Of a stretch of DNA of 64,000 bases, positions 10,620 to 22,536 are shown piece by piece. The stretch lies in the NCBI GenBank assembly GCA_016808115.1, contig JAEQBH010001513.1, positions 310,001 to 374,000 of the forward strand, written 5' to 3'. A model generated the notes under the pieces. It was not told the DNA's origin. It did no database searches and saw only the letters and a program-made list of their open reading frames with translations. How positions within the stretch are numbered: the stretch's first letter is position 1; each line of letters opens with the position of its first letter. Source of the DNA: Tetrastigma voinierianum. Its lineage: Eukaryota; Streptophyta; Magnoliopsida; Vitales; Vitaceae. The position numbers and the translations under genes are program-made.

Positions 10620-11297
10620 ATTGGATGCCATTAAGTAAATCCCGTCATATTCCAATTTTTTGGAAAGACTCAGGTACCTATAAAAAAGAAAACTAGTGTC
10701 AACAAGGATGCATTTATGATCAACATCCACCTCTCGATCCTAGAACAATTTGCCCCCAAAATACAAAGACCCAGAAGCCCCACTATTTCCATAGTGGTAG
10801 GGAATTCAAAATTAGGACATGCTCTAGGATTTGGGAGCAAGTGTTAACTTGTTTCCATACTCGGTATATGTTTAGCTGTGGTTAGAGAGTTAGAATTCCA
10901 ATTAACATCACCCCATCTAGTCGAATCGTAGTGAAAATTCCTGTGAGGGATAGCGAAGGATGTATTGGCAAGTAGACAAGTTCTACTTTCCTGTGGACTT
11001 TGTTGTTCTTGACACTAACCCGTGGGTGAATCAAGGGACTCCGGGCCCGCTGATTCCCGTAAAGCTATTCTCGCCACTGCTAATGCCATCATACACTGTA
11101 GGGGAGGACTAATGACATTATCTTTTGGCAACATGACTGTTAATTTGAATATCTTCAATGTTATCAAGGAAATAGGGGATGAGGAGGACGTCTGTGAGGT
11201 AAACATGATAGACTCTGTTGTGCAAAATTACGTAGATAATGTTTCATACGATGATCCTCTCATGTCTTGTCTAGTGTTTGCTGGGTCGAGGAGGTAA
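10620..11297 (+). pseudogene. Protease region of element B
   Basis: The retropepsin-like protease would cut the polyprotein. Only parts are readable: a segment near 10940-11030 with the FYFPVDFVVLDT-like context of Athila proteases, then 11022-11297 with AILATANAIIHCRGG and LSFGNMTVNLNIFNV, the conserved end of the domain. The catalytic Asp-Ser/Thr-Gly triplet was not found in frame; the region where it should be (about 10780-10850) is disrupted. Element E carries a closely related protease end at about 58000, which suggests B and E share a lineage. Confidence 0.65.
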
Positions 11298-11382
11298 CTA
11301 CATTCGACCTGAAGCTGGGTGACTCATAATTGAGCACAACGAGGTACTGGAAGCAAATGGGTGGGCACCTAAATTTGAGAAA

Positions 11383-12355
11383 TTGCCACCAATCGAGGAC
11401 AAGGTGTTACCTTCGAAAGAGAAACCACCTAAACTTGAGTTGAAACCCTTACCATCACATCTCAAATATGCATTCCTAGGGGTAGAAAAAACTTTCCCGG
11501 TAATCATATCTTCCTCTTTAGAGTCAGATCAAGAGAATAAACTTTTGGAGATATTGAGAACCTACAAAAACGCTATAGGATGGACAATTGTAGATATTAA
11601 GGGAATCAACCCCTTGATATGCACACACAAGATTCACTTGGAAGAGGATGTCAAACCCTCTAGACAACCACAGCGACGACTGAACCCAATATGAAAGACG
11701 TGGTTAAGAAAGAGGTCTTGAAACTACTGGGCGTAGGTGTTATTTACCTCATTGCGGATAGCAAGTGGGTCAGTCCAACCCAAGTAGTTCCTAAGAAATC
11801 TGGGGTCACTGTGGTAGCCAATGAACATAATGAGCTAATTCCCACTCGGGTCACCACAGGTTGGAGGGTGTGCATAGACTATAGGAAACTCAATGCGGGT
11901 ACTAGGAAAGATCATTTCCCTCTACCTTTTGTGGATCAAATGCTGGAGAGAGTTACAGGGCATGAATTCTATTATTTTCTTGACGGGTACTCGAGGTACA
12001 ATCAAATTGAGATAGCCTTAGAAGATAAAGAGAAAAACCACGCTCATCGCCTTTTCGTACATTCCGCTTTTAGGAAATGCCCTTGATTATGTAATGCACC
12101 ATGAACCTTCCAATGGTGCATGATGGAGATTTTCATGATAAGGATAGAACTCATTTCGAGATTTTCATGGACGACTTCTCAGTTTTTGGAGATTCGTATG
12201 AGGGATGTCTGGAGAATCTACGTAAGGTATTGGAGAGGTGTCAGGAGAAGAATTTAGTGCTGAATTGGGAGAAGTGTCACTTCATGGTGACACAAGGGAT
12301 TGTGCTAGGCCGCATAGTATCGAAAAAAGGAATAGAGGGCGGACAGCTAAAATGA
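11383..12355 (+). pseudogene. Reverse transcriptase of element B
   Basis: RT copies element RNA into DNA. The linker with LELKPLPSHLKYAFLG starts near 11420. The RT fingers and palm follow at 11691-12086: SPTQVVPKKSG, GWRVCIDYRKLN, DHFPLPFVDQMLERV, then FLDGYSRYNQI. The catalytic FMDD motif is at 12164-12175 (FMDDFSVFGDSYEG), and LVLNWEKCHFMV follows. A stop at 11692, a frame break near 12070 and another at 12353 interrupt it. The motif order and catalytic aspartates are intact, so this is the better preserved RT of the two in the window. Confidence 0.85.
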
Positions 12356-12559
12356 GTTGATTTCAAACTTACCTACCCTAAGTGTAAGAAGTATACGATC
12401 GTTCTAGGTCATGTAATTTTATAGAGATTCATACGAGATTTTAGGTGCCATGTTCTGTCCTTGTGCAATTTTCTTGCCAAGGACGTCCCCTTTGCATGGT
12501 CACAGTTTGTGAGGATGCCTTTGATAAATTAAAACTATGTTGTCCTCCTATCATGCTGC

Positions 12560-12900
12560 ATCTCCCAATTGGGAATCGAACTCTTTGAGATCTCAGGTGA
12601 CGCTAGTGATTATGCCATAGGGGCCTGGGGTCAAAGCAAGAGATAAAAGTCTATGATTTACTATGCAACAAGACTCCCAGATTCCGCCTAATCCACCACA
12701 CAACTACGAGTGGTCTCAAATGCCTTGCCCTAGAAAAGTCTCTAAATGCATATCAGGAGGTCTCCCAGAACCATTTTCATGGATCATGCAAATGGGTACT
12801 TGCTCTCAAGGTGATACTAGGCCTCGTTTGACTAGGTGGATCCAAATTGTCAAGAATTTAACTTGACTATTAAGGATAAGAAAGGAGCTGAGAATGGTAG
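12560..12900 (+). pseudogene. RNase H of element B, decayed
   Basis: RNase H removes the RNA strand during reverse transcription. Between stops one can read SGDASDYAIGA (about 12596, the first catalytic Asp region), IYYATR, and NLTIKDKKGAEN near 12860-12892, which is the conserved end of the domain. The connection domain after RT (12356-12560) is also decayed. Many stops and shifts are present. Confidence 0.65.
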
Positions 12901-12903
12901 TCA

Positions 12904-14110
12904 ATCACTTTGTCTCAAGTAGTTCCGATCTCCACTTCTGAAGGCCTACCCATAGGCGACACTTTCTCTGATGAGCAACTTGTTTCTCTTGTCCAATACC
13001 CATGGTATGCGGACATAGTAAACTATCTAGTCACAGGAAAAATTCCACCTCACGAATCTCTCAAGAAGAGGAAATTTCGTGACATAAAGAAATATTACTT
13101 TGATAACCCATACTTGTTTAAATATTGTCCGGACTAATTGATGAGACGGTGTGTATCCAATGATGATCAAATTGGGGTACTCACCTTCTGCCACTCGGAA
13201 GCTTGTGGAGGGAATTTCAAGAAGAAAAACTACAGACAAAACTCGCAAATGGCTTCCACGGCCCACTCTTTTTAAAGATTGCTTTGATTTTTACAAAACT
13301 TGCGCTCGGTGCCAACAATTATGAGGGATCACAAAGAGGAACATGAGGCCTCTTACTCCTATTTTAATCATTGAAATCTTCAATTGTTGGGGTTTAGACT
13401 TCATGGGGCCTTTTCCCCCTTCTTATGGGTACCTTTTACATTTTATTGGTAGTTGATTATGTTTCTAAGTGGGTGGAGGCCATTCCAACGAGGACTAATG
13501 ACCACAAGGTTTTTGAAAATTTTAAAAGAACACATTTTTTCTCGCTTTGGAGTGCCTCGCGCAATCATTAGTGATGGTAGGCTCTATTTTTGTAATCGAT
13601 CCTTTGAGAATTTATTTAAAAAGTATGGAGTCACCCACAAAGTTTCCATGGAATACCACCCACAGATCAATGGTCAGGCCGAATTAGCCAATAGGGAGAT
13701 CAAACGTATTTTGGAAAACTACGCCCCAAATAGCAAGGATTGGTCGCTTTGACTAACCGACGCTCTAGCTACCATACTACTTTGGGCACTATTCTAAAGA
13801 TGTCTCCTTATCTACGCTTCATGGAAAGGCCCTCGCATCCAACGGTGGAATGGAACACAAGGCCTATTGGCCATTAAAACTCTTAATTTTGATTCGTCTC
13901 GCGTGTAAACAACAATCGCCGCAGATGAACGAGCTCGATGAATTGTGGCGTGAACGATGAGAGCTCACGACCCACAAAGAGAGGCTCAAAGGTCTTATTC
14001 CATGACAAGACCATTGTTAGGTTAATCTTGAACCTCAACAAAAGGTATTGTTATACGCCTCGCTTACATTTTTTCCGTGCAACTCCGCTTCTGTGGATCG
14101 CCCGCTCATC
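12904..14110 (+). pseudogene. Integrase of element B
   Basis: Integrase inserts the cDNA into the host genome. The N-terminal part (12904-13137) has LVQYPWYADIVNYLVTGK, conserved in Athila/Tat. The zinc-binding HHCC region is near 13180-13310 (CHSEACGG, then CARCQQ in another frame). The catalytic core is at 13453-13752 with FGVPRAIISDG (second Asp) and YHPQINGQAELANRE with the catalytic Glu; the first Asp region is near 13396 (LDFMGPF-like in a shifted frame). The C-terminal part to 14110 is broken by stops. Core residues remain visible but the frame is not continuous. Confidence 0.8.
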
Positions 14111-15140
14111 GTCAAGGTAGTTTTACCCATATGGCGAGGAGACTGGGAGAATCCAAACTCGGGAAGACCTTAAAATCAATCTGGCCAACGCTTAAAGCCA
14201 TTTCTCGAGAACTTCGACTGCCAAGAGAGTAGTGAGGAACTGGTAGATCAACTCTACCGAGATGTTCCTTCAGTGTAATCTCTATCCTACCTCTTTTGTA
14301 TATAGTTTTTCTTTTCCTTTCTTGCATTTCTTTATACTTTATTCATTTAGTCTACCTTTAACAACATAAACCATAAAATAAATCAATCCATTGCCTAGTT
14401 TATGTATGGACACACATTTTTTGGCCCTTTTATTCTATTTGTGTGTCTGTGTGCACGAGGACAATGCCTACTCACAAGTGTGGTATACATTGGGCGAGCC
14501 AATTAAGTGCATGCAAATTTTCACTTCAGGGTCTCTTTCGTATGGTACTTGGTCTCTATGATGCTATGCAGCTGCGTGACTTTAAGTATGCACTCCACAT
14601 AGTCTCACTGCACTTACACAATAACAAAGTGCATGCACAAAACCTTTTTTCATATTCGGGACCAAGACATCCCAATTCTTTCATTCTCCGTAATCAATCT
14701 TGATTGGTATCACTCATGTATACACTAAACGAGTCATTGATTTTCTCGCCTCAAGCTCATTTCGCTTGCTATTGCTTCAACAGGCGTTTGTTTTAGCATT
14801 CCTTGTTAACTACATGCATCGTATTCTCTGAGGATCACCCATACATAGCTGAAAGATGATTTTAGGCCATCATTTCTTTGTTACACTTCTAAATCATATT
14901 GAGTTAACCCTTTGCACCCATCTTGAGCCTTGAATTGCCAATTCTGTTCGAACCCTAGGAATCGTGATCACGAGAAGTACAGTGGACTCCAAGGTAAGCG
15001 TGAAGGCGTAAAGAGAGTGTAGTACACAGTTCTGCGAACACAAGTCAGGTTGGAAGGGGTATGAAGAAAGGAAAGAAGTGAGCATCCAGTGAAATCCAAG
15101 ATGTAGAGCATTATGGAAAGTTCTAGAAACAATGGCAGTA
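14111..15140 (+). other. Untranslated region of B between pol and ORF3
   Basis: About 1 kb without a convincing gene. It includes a pyrimidine-rich stretch (about 14280-14340) and a GAGGACAATG phrase near 14457, typical of the region after pol in Athila/Tat elements. Nothing else is recognised. Confidence 0.5.
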
Positions 15141-15146
15141 GCCAAG

Positions 15147-15286
15147 TGGTACTGGTACCAGCCAAGACAAACCCGGCAGTACACTCGTGGTACCGGTACC
15201 GCCGTGCGTGAATGGGCCATTTGAGGGTTTTTTCTCCAAAAATTTTGAACTCTTTCATATCTCCACTCCTTAACTCCTATATAAGA
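15147..15286 (+). promoter_or_regulatory. Candidate internal promoter of ORF3 in B
   Basis: Two strong palindromes, TGGTACTGGTACCA (15147-15160) and GGTACCGGTACC (15189-15200), are followed 79 bp later by TATATAAG at 15279-15286 and then by AAACCCTAACC. The motif is the one in the LTR of B, in the same order relative to a TATA box. The first long open frame downstream starts at 15644. The position between pol and ORF3 suggests separate transcription of ORF3. The structure is visible; promoter function is inferred. Confidence 0.55.
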
Positions 15287-15643
15287 GAAACCCTAACCTA
15301 ATTTTTCCTCTTACCAAAGCAAACCCTAGGTCAAACGCTCTCCTGGTTCCATCGGGTTTGATCCGAGGCATCCACAGTTCTTCGCACGCAGAGACTGGAA
15401 GTACTAGGATCGTCGTGGGTGTTCCCACTCCTTTGAGAGTAATTTGAATGGATTTCACTGTGTTCATGGATTTTGCTGCGGCTTTGGTCAGGTGGTTCTA
15501 TGTTCTCGTTGATTAGGCATCGCTAGCCAGATGGGAGGAAGATTCGACCGATCCAAAGGTGAGTTTGATATTTGTTTCGAGATGGGCTGAGACCATTGTG
15601 TGTGTATGGGCTATGCTCTATATTCACCATTTTGGCCATATCT

Positions 15644-16690
15644 ATGGCAAGATCGAAGAACACTGAGAAAGGAAAGGCTACTAGCTCTTCTATGGAGCGA
15701 GCCGTAAAACAAGGCCACATTTCACTGTGCTGTAAAGAGCGAAGGGAAGTGAAAGATTCATCATCAGAAAGCGAGGAAGCAAGTGAGAGCGAAGATGAAG
15801 AAATTGAGGCCATGTTTACTGAGTCTTCAGAATCAGAGTGGGAAAAGTGGGTCTAGTTAATTGAAAGGAGTTTCACAGCAGCGGGAATGAGAATTGACAC
15901 GTTTTTGTTCACTCACCTATCTGTTGTTATTCAGAGAAGAATCTCAATTTGTCAGAAGAGGTAAAGGTTATTTACCGACCTCATGGTCGTGAATTTACTC
16001 CAACTTGAGAGAGAATCGAATGTAGACACCTCGTTGGAGACTACAATTTGGGGGAAACGCTAATGGTCACCCGACTGATAGCTCAATCGTTGAATTACGC
16101 CCGCCTACCACATGACCGACCTTACCTCTGGGCTATTACATACGGCTGCGCTATTTGCAACACCATGTGAACCAACCCGGGTACCTATGGAGGTTTTGTG
16201 CACAGGGAGTTCATCCCGGGAAATTAAAGCCTAAGTATGTATCACGAACAAAGTCATTCAATATACGGTCAAGGGAAAGGAGAAGGCTACAAGGAAGAAA
16301 TCCAGCTTTCGTATGAGGTAAATGGAAAAATTATTGACTATGCCTTTGGTAATATGGTATTATGAGGGGACTTTCTCGAGGTCCCTAATCGAACAGCATA
16401 TTCCATTCCCCGACCCTAGTTAGCAAACTGTGTGGTTCGCTGGGGATAAGGCCTGCAGAGAAAAAGAGTTCTTCCTAGTCGCCTATCACAAACCGCATGT
16501 ATGTAAGTCGAGCTTCTTCCACAAGGCCTTAGTCATCACATCCCCCTTTGACTATTTCTGGGGCTTCATCGTCGTCAACTCTTGGTCTAATGAGTACATC
16601 CCCCTTGAAAAGGATGGAGCGTAGAATCAAAGGATGGTTCAAATGCATCCCGGGAAGCAGTATAAATCGATCACTGTGCCTCCAGCTTGA
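15644..16690 (+). pseudogene. ORF3 of element B, acidic N-terminus, broken
   Basis: An extra ORF between pol and the 3' LTR is a feature of Athila-type elements. Here the best start is the ATG at 15644 (MARSKNTEKGKATSS), giving a basic start followed by a Ser/Glu-rich acidic stretch (DSSSESEEASESEDEEIEA) up to 15856. The rest is readable only in pieces, the longest at 16430-16624 with EFFLVAYHKPHVCK and FDYFWGFIVVN. I do not recognise a family with certainty. By position it corresponds to ORF3 of A, which has a plant-transposon-protein-like domain. Upstream ATGs at 15448 and 15572 open short frames and are less likely starts. Confidence 0.5.
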
Positions 16691-17325
16691 GAGTCACATC
16701 ATATGAGGAGAAACTGCTGTTAGAGATGATCTTCCTTGACTTGAAGGATTCACTGAAATGGGATGATCAGGTAGATGAAGACGATTCTCTTCATCAAGAG
16801 GAGGAGGACGAGTAGTAAAGACTGGTTAGAATAGGTGGTGTCAGTAATTTGGTAGAGACTCACCACGCTATGCCAACACCCATTTTGTTTTCAGAACCCT
16901 ATTTGTGTAGCCCAAGGTCACAAGATTGAGTTGACCTTTTTGATTTTAGTTACGTAAGATGTTCCTCTTTGACTTCTATGCATGTTAGTTTTCTTGGTTA
17001 TGGTAAAATGTTTGCATTGATAATGTAGTTCATTTCAGTTTGGTGATCTCATTGTAGCCTTTCTTCTCTCATATCCATGGTCCTTTATATGAGTATCTAT
17101 GTTTTGTAACAGTTTGTTATTTTGTCCATTACTTCAGGATCGTGGTATTCACTTAAGTTCGTATGGTCAGATACTCGTCAAAGTTATAAAGACTGTCTAT
17201 TTTTGCCTTCGTGGAAATTTGCAATGTTTAATCGCACTATATACGCATTTTATTGAACCTCATAATCGATGGGCGTTACCAATTTAAATCTTGCTAGGGC
17301 CTAGCAAGTTGTAGGTTAGGGGGTG
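16691..17325 (+). other. 3' UTR and polypurine tract of B
   Basis: No coding potential beyond short frames. It ends with GTAGGTTAGGGGGTG (17311-17325), the polypurine tract next to the 3' LTR start TGTTGGATAC at 17326. Confidence 0.7.
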
Positions 17326-17669
17326 TGTTGGATACATAAAAGTGCAACATTTATATAGGATTTTAATGCTCCCAGCTCATGTTTTGCTCTCATTTTTTGT
17401 AGAATAGGTGCCTGATCGCTTTAGTGTTTTTAAGGCGCAGTGGTGTTTGAGTCCTGCACAATTTTTGTAAGGGTTTGATTCCAAAGAACAAATGTAGATC
17501 ATTGCTGTTGATGACAACCACTGTCGAGAGGCCCCGGGTAGTGCTACTGTGAAGATGAGCAATTAAGTGAGGCAAGGGGTAACCTGCATTCACACTCATT
17601 GGTACCAAAGACTACATGCTGAAGACCGCACCTAATCCAACATACCGCAACCAGAATACCATTACGCTT

Positions 17670-19199
17670 TGATAAATTTGCACTGAGCCTGTACATAGCA
17701 GAGTTCCTGAATCAACAAAATTTATATCCTAGATTCCTATCAGCCAGAGCAAAGTACCGCAAAGATAGCGGTTTTAGGTCGAACCTGTGGATGGGTTTTC
17801 TTCGTACAAAATGATTTGTAGTGAGCTTAAAAATGGTGAATTTCCGTTTGGATTTCAGGGTTTGGTAAAAACAGTGGGTTGAATTGTTTGGAAACTGAAA
17901 ATAAAACAAGAAAAAAAATGTAAAATAAAACCCTTGAAGTATCAGGATACTGGGCTTAGGATCATAGGGCAACTGAGGGTTTCCAAGGTCATTTCCTCGC
18001 GTTGGGGAGGATGACCTATAGTCATCTCCCGAACCGGATCTTCATTTAGCTATAAAACCTAACCCTAAATAATTATCCTTTTGAAAAATGGTATTCATCA
18101 ACACCCGTGGTCACCGACAAAGGAAAATAAGTCCTCACTCACCTTCCAATGGGTCATCATAGAGGGTAACTAGCGAATCCCGGATCTAGCAATAAGCATC
18201 CACTGAACCCAAAAAGCTTACCAAATATTGTGCCATCCATAGATTCAAGGATAAAAACCTAAAGTTAGAAAGGGAACACCGAATTGCAGTGAGTACTTGC
18301 ATGAAGAACATGGAACCCTCTAGTAGCCTTAAGATCCTGTACCCAATAGCCTTCCACTTCAAGGAAGAAAGGGTTTTAGCCTCTCATCCTCCAAGTTGTC
18401 ATCCTTAGAGGGTGTCTGGCAACCACAAAAGGGAGAGAAAAATGAGAGAAAGTGGAGAAAAAAGGAGAAATAGCGGTAAAGCTGAAAGCTTCCCGCCAAT
18501 TTTATTATTGAGCAAAGTTCTTTACAAAGACGGTCAAGGGGCTTTATAGCCAACCCATACAATTACCAAAACTAAGCAAAAATAAACACTATTACAAGGA
18601 GAAAGTAGGAAGAAAACCAAAAAGAGAACAAAAAGCAAAAACGGGCAGGAGGAAGTCAAGGATGAACAGTGGCAAAATGGTGAACAGTGCTACAGGAGGC
18701 ATGAATAGTGTGCAGGATGAAAATTTCGCAGGATGAACAAGAGAACAAAAAGCAAAACTAGCAGGAGGAAGCTGGCGATGAACAGCTGGCAAATGGTGAA
18801 CAAAGGTCATAGAGGCATGAATAGTGTGCAGTGGATGCAGAAAATTTCAAGAGATGAACAAAGGTGTTCTACGAAAATTCGCTGCAGTCGCGAAAATTTC
18901 GAGACCCGCTAAAATTTCGCCTTCCTCGCCAAATTTCTTGCATCCAATTTTCGCATTTTCTCCTCTTCGCTCCTTTCTCGGGTCTCCTGATCCGCACGTT
19001 GAGCCGGCTCACTCAGGCTTGACACCCAACAATTTTAGCATATATAGCTTGTAAAAACTGCAAAATTTGCCAAAATGCGATCAAGAAGATAGCCGGACCT
19101 TAATGTGCCAATTACTAATTTATAGCCGATTAGTACACAAAAAGTACTCAAAACCTACAATAAACAGGGTTCAAAATAGCAATTTTTAAGCACTAATCA
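17670..19199 (-). repeat. 3' LTR of element C
   Basis: Minus strand starts TGATTAGTGCTTAAAA at 19199. GCGAAAATTTCG palindromes lie at about 18710-18940, spaced about 19 bp in the best part (18870-18930), upstream of a CTATAAAGCCCC box (complement of 18539-18550). The boundary at 17670 is approximate. Confidence 0.75.
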
Positions 19200-20824
19200 C
19201 ACCCCCCAACCTACACATTGCTAGTCCCTTAACAATGAAAGAAAGAAAGAAAGAGAGAGCATACAAAACAATCAAAATGATGTTCACAAAAATGGTATTT
19301 CAAAAAGGTTGTAAATGAGTAATGCCTAACCCTCGATGAGAATCACTGAAACCCTTGCCCAATAACAATCTCGAGAGAATGAATGTCATACAAAATTGAG
19401 CATCAAAAGAGCTTCCTTTCGTGGAATCAAATCCAGACTTCCACCAAAACTCAAGTGTTTGTTTGATCGCTTCAATACAAACTGCTTAAACTCGCACTTT
19501 CCCAACTGCCATACCGCACAACACTCAGACACTAACCAACCTAAATAGATCAAGACCACTTCTTAATCTGCATAACTCTTTTTGTATTTGTAGGGGTGCA
19601 ACAACATGAATCGACTTACCAAAGTTCATGTAACGAGGATCGCCCAGCATCCAACCAATTAAGGCTTAGGCACCAAGTCATAAGGATCTTTCTCCACTAA
19701 CTCTTTGTGTTTCACCCCGGACTCTAAATGATTTCAAACTCTAGCACCTACAACTTGCTAAACTCTACCCATCCACCCATGTAGCGAGCACTAAGTCGGT
19801 GGCTCCCAACCACTGGTTTCTAGGCACCAGCATTAAAGGCTCATTTACATACCCCTGACCGTGCTTGGAGTTTCACAAAGCCGCGGCTTTTCTATTCTCT
19901 TTCTTTTCTTTTTCTTTCGAAGACACATTGGCCTTCTTTCATGGGTTTAACCTATTAAAGGTAGTCAACGAAACTAGGGCAGGTTTTGCAAAGTTTAGAG
20001 GTTAGCGCTTTTTCAACCTATTGTTAAAAACCTCGATGTGCAATAAAGGTGTGGTTAGCTAATCTGGAAGAAAAAAGGGTCGAAAGCAAATAACAAGCCT
20101 AAATGATCATCCACTCAACCAAGCATGGAAACCAATCTAACATCAAAATAATTGGACAATGTTTGAATGCCAACCACGTGCTGTAAAACACAAAAAAATA
20201 AAGTAAAAATGGGTGCAAATTTTTTTATTTTATTTTTTATTGGTGCGTGTTGTATAGTATAACAGCTTCACAAAAAAGAAAACTAGCAAGCCACAGAACA
20301 TCACAAAATTGGCTTGCTCAAAATAGTAACAAAAACATAATTAAATGTCACTTCCTTCACTAACTCTCCCCCCAACCAAATGTCACTTTGTCCGTAATAG
20401 GGCTTGGATTGGAAAGTTAGAGAAGGAAGTGCTACCTCCTTGATGAAATGTACTCGTTGTTGGATAGAAGACTTCGCAAGATTTCCATCGACACCTTATT
20501 CACTCTGTTTGGGCTTCAAATAAACAAGCTAAGAGAAGAAAAGAGAGGAAAAAAGTGACCAGTTGGAGAATTTTAAAAATTACACCTTCATAATAATTTA
20601 AAAAGTGTTATTTCACATATTTGGATTCTACACTCTAAGCTCTAACCAGACAAAACGCCTAAAAACCTGAGTTCTGAAGGAAAAGGCGAGGGAAACAAAA
20701 TTGGCCAAATTGGAGGTAAGCCGGTAAATTTCGCAAAGATATGTAAAATTTCAGACCGCAAATTAATATTTAAAATTTTTTTTATTATATATATTTTCAA
20801 GACTAATTTTTTTTGAAATATATA

Positions 20825-20858
<34 letters not shown>

Positions 20859-21136
20859 GTAAAAAGAAAATAAAAAATAAAAAATATATATAATGAACAG
20901 TGCTATAGTGACCTCTGTGAAATTTTCGCATGCTACGAAATTTTCGCAACATGCGGAATTTTCATAGGTTGCGAAAATTTTTGGGCTCTTTCTACACCTC
21001 CCACTGCAGCTAAAATTTGACAAAAACTGTAAAAATAACACAAAAAAATAGAAAAAATTGCAGAAAATTGAAAATTAAGTTGAGAACAAAGGTTAACTAA
21101 AAATTAAAGAAAATCTAAAGAGAAAAATTTTAAAAC
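19200..21136 (-). other. 3' UTR of element C with duplicated conserved module
   Basis: Two related modules at about 19619-19690 and 19775-19842 (each with AACCAATTAAGG- or AACCACTGG-type text and AGGCACCA) match modules in D and E. A second purine tract (complement of CTCTCCCCCCAACC, about 20364-20377) lies 1.16 kb from the LTR. Decayed GCGAAATTTTCGC motifs occur at 20925-20975. No protein is evident. Confidence 0.6.
20825..20860. repeat. (TG)n(TA)n microsatellite
   Basis: A dinucleotide run of GT repeats passing directly into TA repeats, in the noncoding part of element C. Confidence 0.9.
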
Positions 21137-22330
21137 TCAAAATAAAATAAAATAAAATAAGATAAAACATGAAAAATCAAACAAAGTGTGAGACTGGGCT
21201 CCCCAAACCGGGGTTTCGCCTTTGATCATGAACCGGTGGAGCTTAAGGTGAATGCCGAGGTCCGTGTGCTCCATTCGAACCAAAGACCAAACCATCCATT
21301 GCAAGGCAAGCAAGTGAGCAGCTGCCAATGTCTTCAATGTAGTGGCAAATATTTGAACAAAGGCCACTAACTTCTTGAGGTTTTGTAGGGCAAGCAGTGT
21401 AAATAGGATGGCCTTTGGCCAGAGGGTGTTTGTGGCCAGACATAGGTGCGTGTAGGCGTGATGGACTGGCAAAGGGGTCATAAAGGGCACTCGATCCAGA
21501 TGGCTGTGATGAAGTGAAGATGTTCGGGGCTCCTCCCTTGCTTCCATTCTCCGCCCCGTCCCTTGGATGGCGCTCCGAGCCTCTCCTATCGATTCCCCGC
21601 ATCAATCTCTCCTAAAGAAGCTGATGCAGTTGACTTTGCTCACCCAAATTAGTGTCAGTCAAGCACTCTTCCTCCAGATTCTTCTCCTCTTGATGAACAA
21701 GCTGATTGGTGAGCTTTGAGATGGATTGTTGTAGGATTTCAAATTTTTTATCAATTTCGCTCTGGAACCCATCCAATTCCTTATTCAGGGAGCTCTCCAC
21801 TGTGTCAATTTCTTGATTGGCCTGGACATTCACTGCCCTCTACTCCCCTATGAAATTATCCACTAGTTTGCTCAAGTTCAGTATTGCCTGCTCAACTTAA
21901 GATGTCAATTGTGGTGGCTGTGGGTGGCTGAGGAGCGAGGCATAATATGGAGGAGCAAAGAGGTGTACATCAGAGGTCTTGATTCCTATGAGGAATTTGT
22001 GTGGCTCCAACCAGGCTGTGGCACTGCATGGCATTGGGTCGGGAAACACTGCAGAAAGGTGCACTCATCCATGGAGGGTTTCTATAGTCACTCATGGACC
22101 TAGATGAATTTGGATTTCTCTCCACGGGTTGCTGATTCTGCCATGGAAGGTTTCTGTAATCCCTCATTGACATATATGAACTAGGGTTTCTCTCCACTGA
22201 GTACTCACTGTATTGCTCTCCCTCTTCCATTTGGTCAGTATTCAAATTCAGCCCAGGTTCCTATGGAAAATTGACTTTGATCAACTTGCCCTCTGGATTT
22301 CTAATCCACTGGAAATTCCTGCAGTAAAAA
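21137..22330 (-). pseudogene. Gag start and unknown ORF of element C
   Basis: On the minus strand a gag start near 22330 corresponds to the one in element E (a short piece ending in RNPEGKLIKVNF-like residues). It is followed at 22245-21970 by repeated VERNPSS/SMRDYRNLPW and VERNPNS/SMSDYRNPPW phrases, an internal duplication. The frame 21833-21612 is a coiled-coil-like segment (NQEIDTVESSLNKELDGFQ) corresponding to one in E at 57029. The last part, 21605-21137, is an ORF of unknown family whose end (FATT...WMVWSLVRMEH) resembles one in element D. No polymerase or integrase follows. It may depend on another element's proteins. Confidence 0.55.
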
Positions 22331-22536
22331 CAGGGCAAACACCCAATGACCAAGAAACAATCCGACCTAAAAGGTTAGGATTACCCAAAAAAAAAAAAAA
22401 AAACTGTAAACTAAAACTAAGAAGACTAACAATAAAGTATATAAAGGAAAAATTCACCAGGACTTGTGCTGAGGATCACAAGTGTTCATCAGGTCATCAT
22501 TTGCACTTAGGCACCATCCTCGGCAACGACGCCATT

